Translations under genes and position numbers: made by a program | Notes under the pieces: generated by a model | What the model was told of the DNA's origin: nothing | Databases searched by the model: none | Seen by the model: the letters and a program-made list of their open reading frames with translations, nothing else | Shown here: one piece after another, positions 62,405 to 64,000 of the stretch | How the letters are laid out: the number at the start of each line of letters is the position of its first letter | Numbering within the stretch: position 1 is the stretch's first letter | Assembly (NCBI RefSeq): GCF_001698815.1 | Contig: NZ_LGSI01000049.1 | Span: 95,386-159,385 of the forward strand | Direction: 5' to 3' | DNA from: Pseudomonas syringae | Lineage (GTDB): Bacteria; Pseudomonadota; Gammaproteobacteria; Pseudomonadales; Pseudomonadaceae | DNA: 64,000 nt

Positions 62405-62875
62405 CTACTCATCGTTGCGATCCACTGATTCACCTGATTTTTTTACGAAAAAACCACCCAAGTCCTTAATGGCTTCCTCGGCCAAGAGCCCGACAACAAC
62501 AGTAATGCCCGCATCTCGCAGCATTTTTATGCCCGCTCCCGAGTTTCTCGGATCGGGATCAAGCAGCCCAACAAACACTTTCTCGACACCGCTGTTTAAT
62601 AGTGCCAGCGCACATGACGGCGTTCGACCATGAAAGGAGCATGGCTCAAGCGTGACAAAGGCGGTAACCCCAGAGCAATCACTAGGTAATTGGCTCAACG
62701 CCATTGCTTCCGCGTGATATAGCCCAGGTGGCTGTGTGTAGCCTTGGCTGATCACCAAATTATCCTTTACCAGCACGCAACCTACCGGCGGGTTCGGAAG
62801 GCACTCAGGTAAGGCTAATCGCCCCTGAGCGAGCGCAAGACGCATGAAATCGGTGTTGGAAGAAGGGTTAGGCAT
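62405..62875 (-). CDS. RibD-type cytidine/deoxycytidylate-like deaminase domain
   Basis: 156 residues from the ATG at 62875 (MPNPSSNTDFMRLALAQGRL). Zinc-deaminase motifs: YHAEAMALSQLPSD (HAE) and VTLEPCSFHGRTPSCALALL (PCxxxxRTPxC), with NPPVGCVLVKDN upstream, exactly the RibD N-terminal domain. The RibD reductase domain is absent and no riboflavin gene adjoins, so it may deaminate another substrate. The gene upstream ends 20 bp away in the same direction, so they may be co-transcribed. A longer frame to 62935 overlaps that neighbour. Confidence 0.85.
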   Translation of the reverse strand: MPNPSSNTDFMRLALAQGRLALPECLPNPPVGCVLVKDNLVISQGYTQPPGLYHAEAMALSQLPSDCSGVTAFVTLEPCSFHGRTPSCALALLNSGVEKVFVGLLDPDPRNSGAGIKMLRDAGITVVVGLLAEEAIKDLGGFFVKKSGESVDRNDE

Positions 62876-62895
62876 ACCGTAATGATCCGCAGGGT

Positions 62896-63471
62896 TTATG
62901 AAATGTGAGGTTCTATGATCCTGAGCCAAGGCCAACGAGCTTGGTAACTTTTGGCCTTCTGGTCGAACAAGTCTGGCTGAGGATTTTTCGGATTGATACG
63001 AAGAACGCCTTGCTCTACGTCGGTCAGGCCATATGGCGCATAGACTTCACCCGTTTCAGGGTCTAGCCCAATACACGTACCGGCAATCAGGTAACGATCA
63101 ATACCATCTTTTGCCGACTGAAGCTGAGGATAAGACCTGCCAAACCGCTGACTGTACCAAAGGTGGACGCGGGCCTGATTCTTGATCTCAACGTTAACTT
63201 CAAGGTCTTGGAAGAGAGACTGAGCTGAGTTGATGACCTCATTTTCAGCCTCCCAAGACAGATCACTATCGAAGTAAAAAACGTCGTAATCCTTCACACC
63301 CCAAGCCGACGGCAGGTGCGACTGATGATTCCAGACGGCTTGGAACAGGCATCCCGCAGTGAGCATGCATTGATTCAAACCGAGTGAAGGTAAGCGTGAG
63401 GTGATTTCAGCGTTTATTGGATTGGCCATTGCTATCCTGACCAACCTTTCGACAGGCAATGTCATTTTCAT
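62896..63471 (-). CDS. NTP_transf_6-like nucleotidyltransferase
   Basis: 191 residues starting MKMTLPVERLVRIAM. LNQCMLTAGCLFQAVWN followed by WGVKDYDVFYFDSDLSWEAE gives the nucleotidyltransferase pattern (GS-like turn, then D-x-D: KDYDVFY) of the NTP_transf_6/DUF925 family; ARVHLWYSQRFGRSYPQLQS follows as in that family. The substrate is unknown. First gene of a probable pair with the RibD-like deaminase. Confidence 0.85.
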   Translation of the reverse strand: MKMTLPVERLVRIAMANPINAEITSRLPSLGLNQCMLTAGCLFQAVWNHQSHLPSAWGVKDYDVFYFDSDLSWEAENEVINSAQSLFQDLEVNVEIKNQARVHLWYSQRFGRSYPQLQSAKDGIDRYLIAGTCIGLDPETGEVYAPYGLTDVEQGVLRINPKNPQPDLFDQKAKSYQARWPWLRIIEPHIS

Positions 63472-63584
63472 CCCTTTGGAATCGATCTAGTCCTAGCGAC
63501 TGACAATACATCATCGCTTTTTAAGATTTCGCGAAAGACAGCTTTTCTACACAGGTGTCCGCCCGGGCATCCTGTCTTTCGTAA

Positions 63585-63806
63585 TTAATCCGGTTGCCAC
63601 CTATGTGGCAGCAACTGATCGATTTCACTTGCCCGCTGCGTCGGCAGGCGCGTGAGAACATCCTTTAGATAGGCGTACGGATCATGCCCATTCAGCCGTG
63701 CAGACTGGATCAAACTCATGATCGCCGCAGCCCGTTTTCCGCTGCGTAGCGATCCTGCGAAGAGCCAGTTCTTGCGCCCAAGAGCCCATGGCCTGATCTG
63801 GTTGTC
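63585..63806 (-). pseudogene. IS66 transposase (TnpC) C-terminal remnant
   Basis: Minus-strand frame reads NQIRPWALGRKNWLFAGSLR, then GKRAAAIMSLIQSARLNG, HDPYAYLKDVLTRLPTQ and ends LLPHRWQPD at a TAA at 63585-63587. This is the conserved end of IS66 TnpC. The upstream part is displaced by the group II intron that begins at about 63807. Confidence 0.88.
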
Positions 63807-64000
63807 GGGTAGTCAGACGCGGTTACCCGCGTCCAACCCCCTAAGAACCGTGCATGCGAGTTTCCCAGCACACGGCTCAAGCCTCTACAAAGGCACTGTT
63901 AAGTACCCGGTTATACCTCTTTAACATTGGCGTACTGCTGATCTCTGGGGCAACGCAGGTGATAGATCTCAAGATTGACTGCGGCGTCCGTTCCCCCGTC
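63807..64000 (-). other. 3' end of a group II intron inserted in IS66 tnpC
   Basis: On the minus strand, 63845-63878 is a 34-nt domain V: it starts GAGCCGTGTGC and ends GCACGGTTC, the canonical length and form with the catalytic AGC. A domain VI-like stem (GACGCGGGTAACCGCGTC) and a CTGACTAC 3' end follow up to the tnpC exon. The rest of the intron and any reverse transcriptase gene lie beyond the right edge. Confidence 0.8.

Overview
The window reads as chromosomal DNA from a proteobacterium, most likely a gammaproteobacterium of the Pseudomonas/Xanthomonadales type. This is an inference from the style of the IS150-, IS66- and IS256-type sequences, the truncated tyrosine recombinase and the YfiH-like gene; no rRNA or tRNA gene was seen that would settle it. 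Two very different halves meet near 23.5-25.6 kb.

Region 1 (1-23.5 kb) is an extracellular contractile injection system (eCIS), a phage-tail-like particle. A leftward operon (11879 back past position 1) encodes baseplate and spike parts: a LysM-like/inner-hub pair, gpD-like and gpV-like spike proteins, gp25, two gp47/J-like wedge proteins, a tail-protein-I-like protein and a DUF6519 protein cut by the window edge. A rightward operon (12123-23514) encodes one sheath, one tube, a T4-baseplate-like Cys-motif protein, a disordered Pro-rich protein, a DUF4255 (Afp16-like) cap protein, an AAA+ ATPase (Afp15-like), a small protein and a 1253-residue cargo with an N-terminal DUF4157 (eCIS core) HExxH domain. 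No lysis, capsid, terminase or replication genes are present, so it is not a prophage. A short intergenic region with an inverted repeat separates the two operons.

Region 2 (23.5-31.4 kb) is a scarred junction: a coding remnant with an in-frame stop, an intact IS150-group element, an IS256 transposase remnant, and a 5'-truncated integrase. Between them lie a proteasome-beta-like hydrolase, a three-gene cassette (pentapeptide repeat/membrane protein, nucleotidyltransferase, small protein) and a YfiH-type gene.

Region 3 (31.9-42.6 kb) is accessory DNA: a second proteasome-beta-like protein, a HEQSH metalloprotease-like protein with a small overlapping partner, a ComEC-type metallo-beta-lactamase-fold protein, a lipoprotein/secreted-protein operon, and a group of exported proteins (two HELGH peptidases and a HET-C-like protein).

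Region 4 (42.9-61.2 kb) is a defence island. A 2082-residue nuclease-STAND protein with a small partner lies between inverted, tandem-repeat-bearing transposon ends (42868 and 51066). It is followed by a type IV restriction system (McrB, McrC and an extra upstream gene) and by a pair combining a nitrilase-fold enzyme with a Rad50-like zinc-hook ATPase; I do not recognise this last pair as a named system and consider it the best candidate for something new.

Region 5 (61.5-64 kb) holds a zinc-finger-like protein, a RibD-type deaminase domain, an NTP_transf_6-like protein, and an IS66 transposase remnant interrupted by the 3' end of a group II intron that runs off the right edge.
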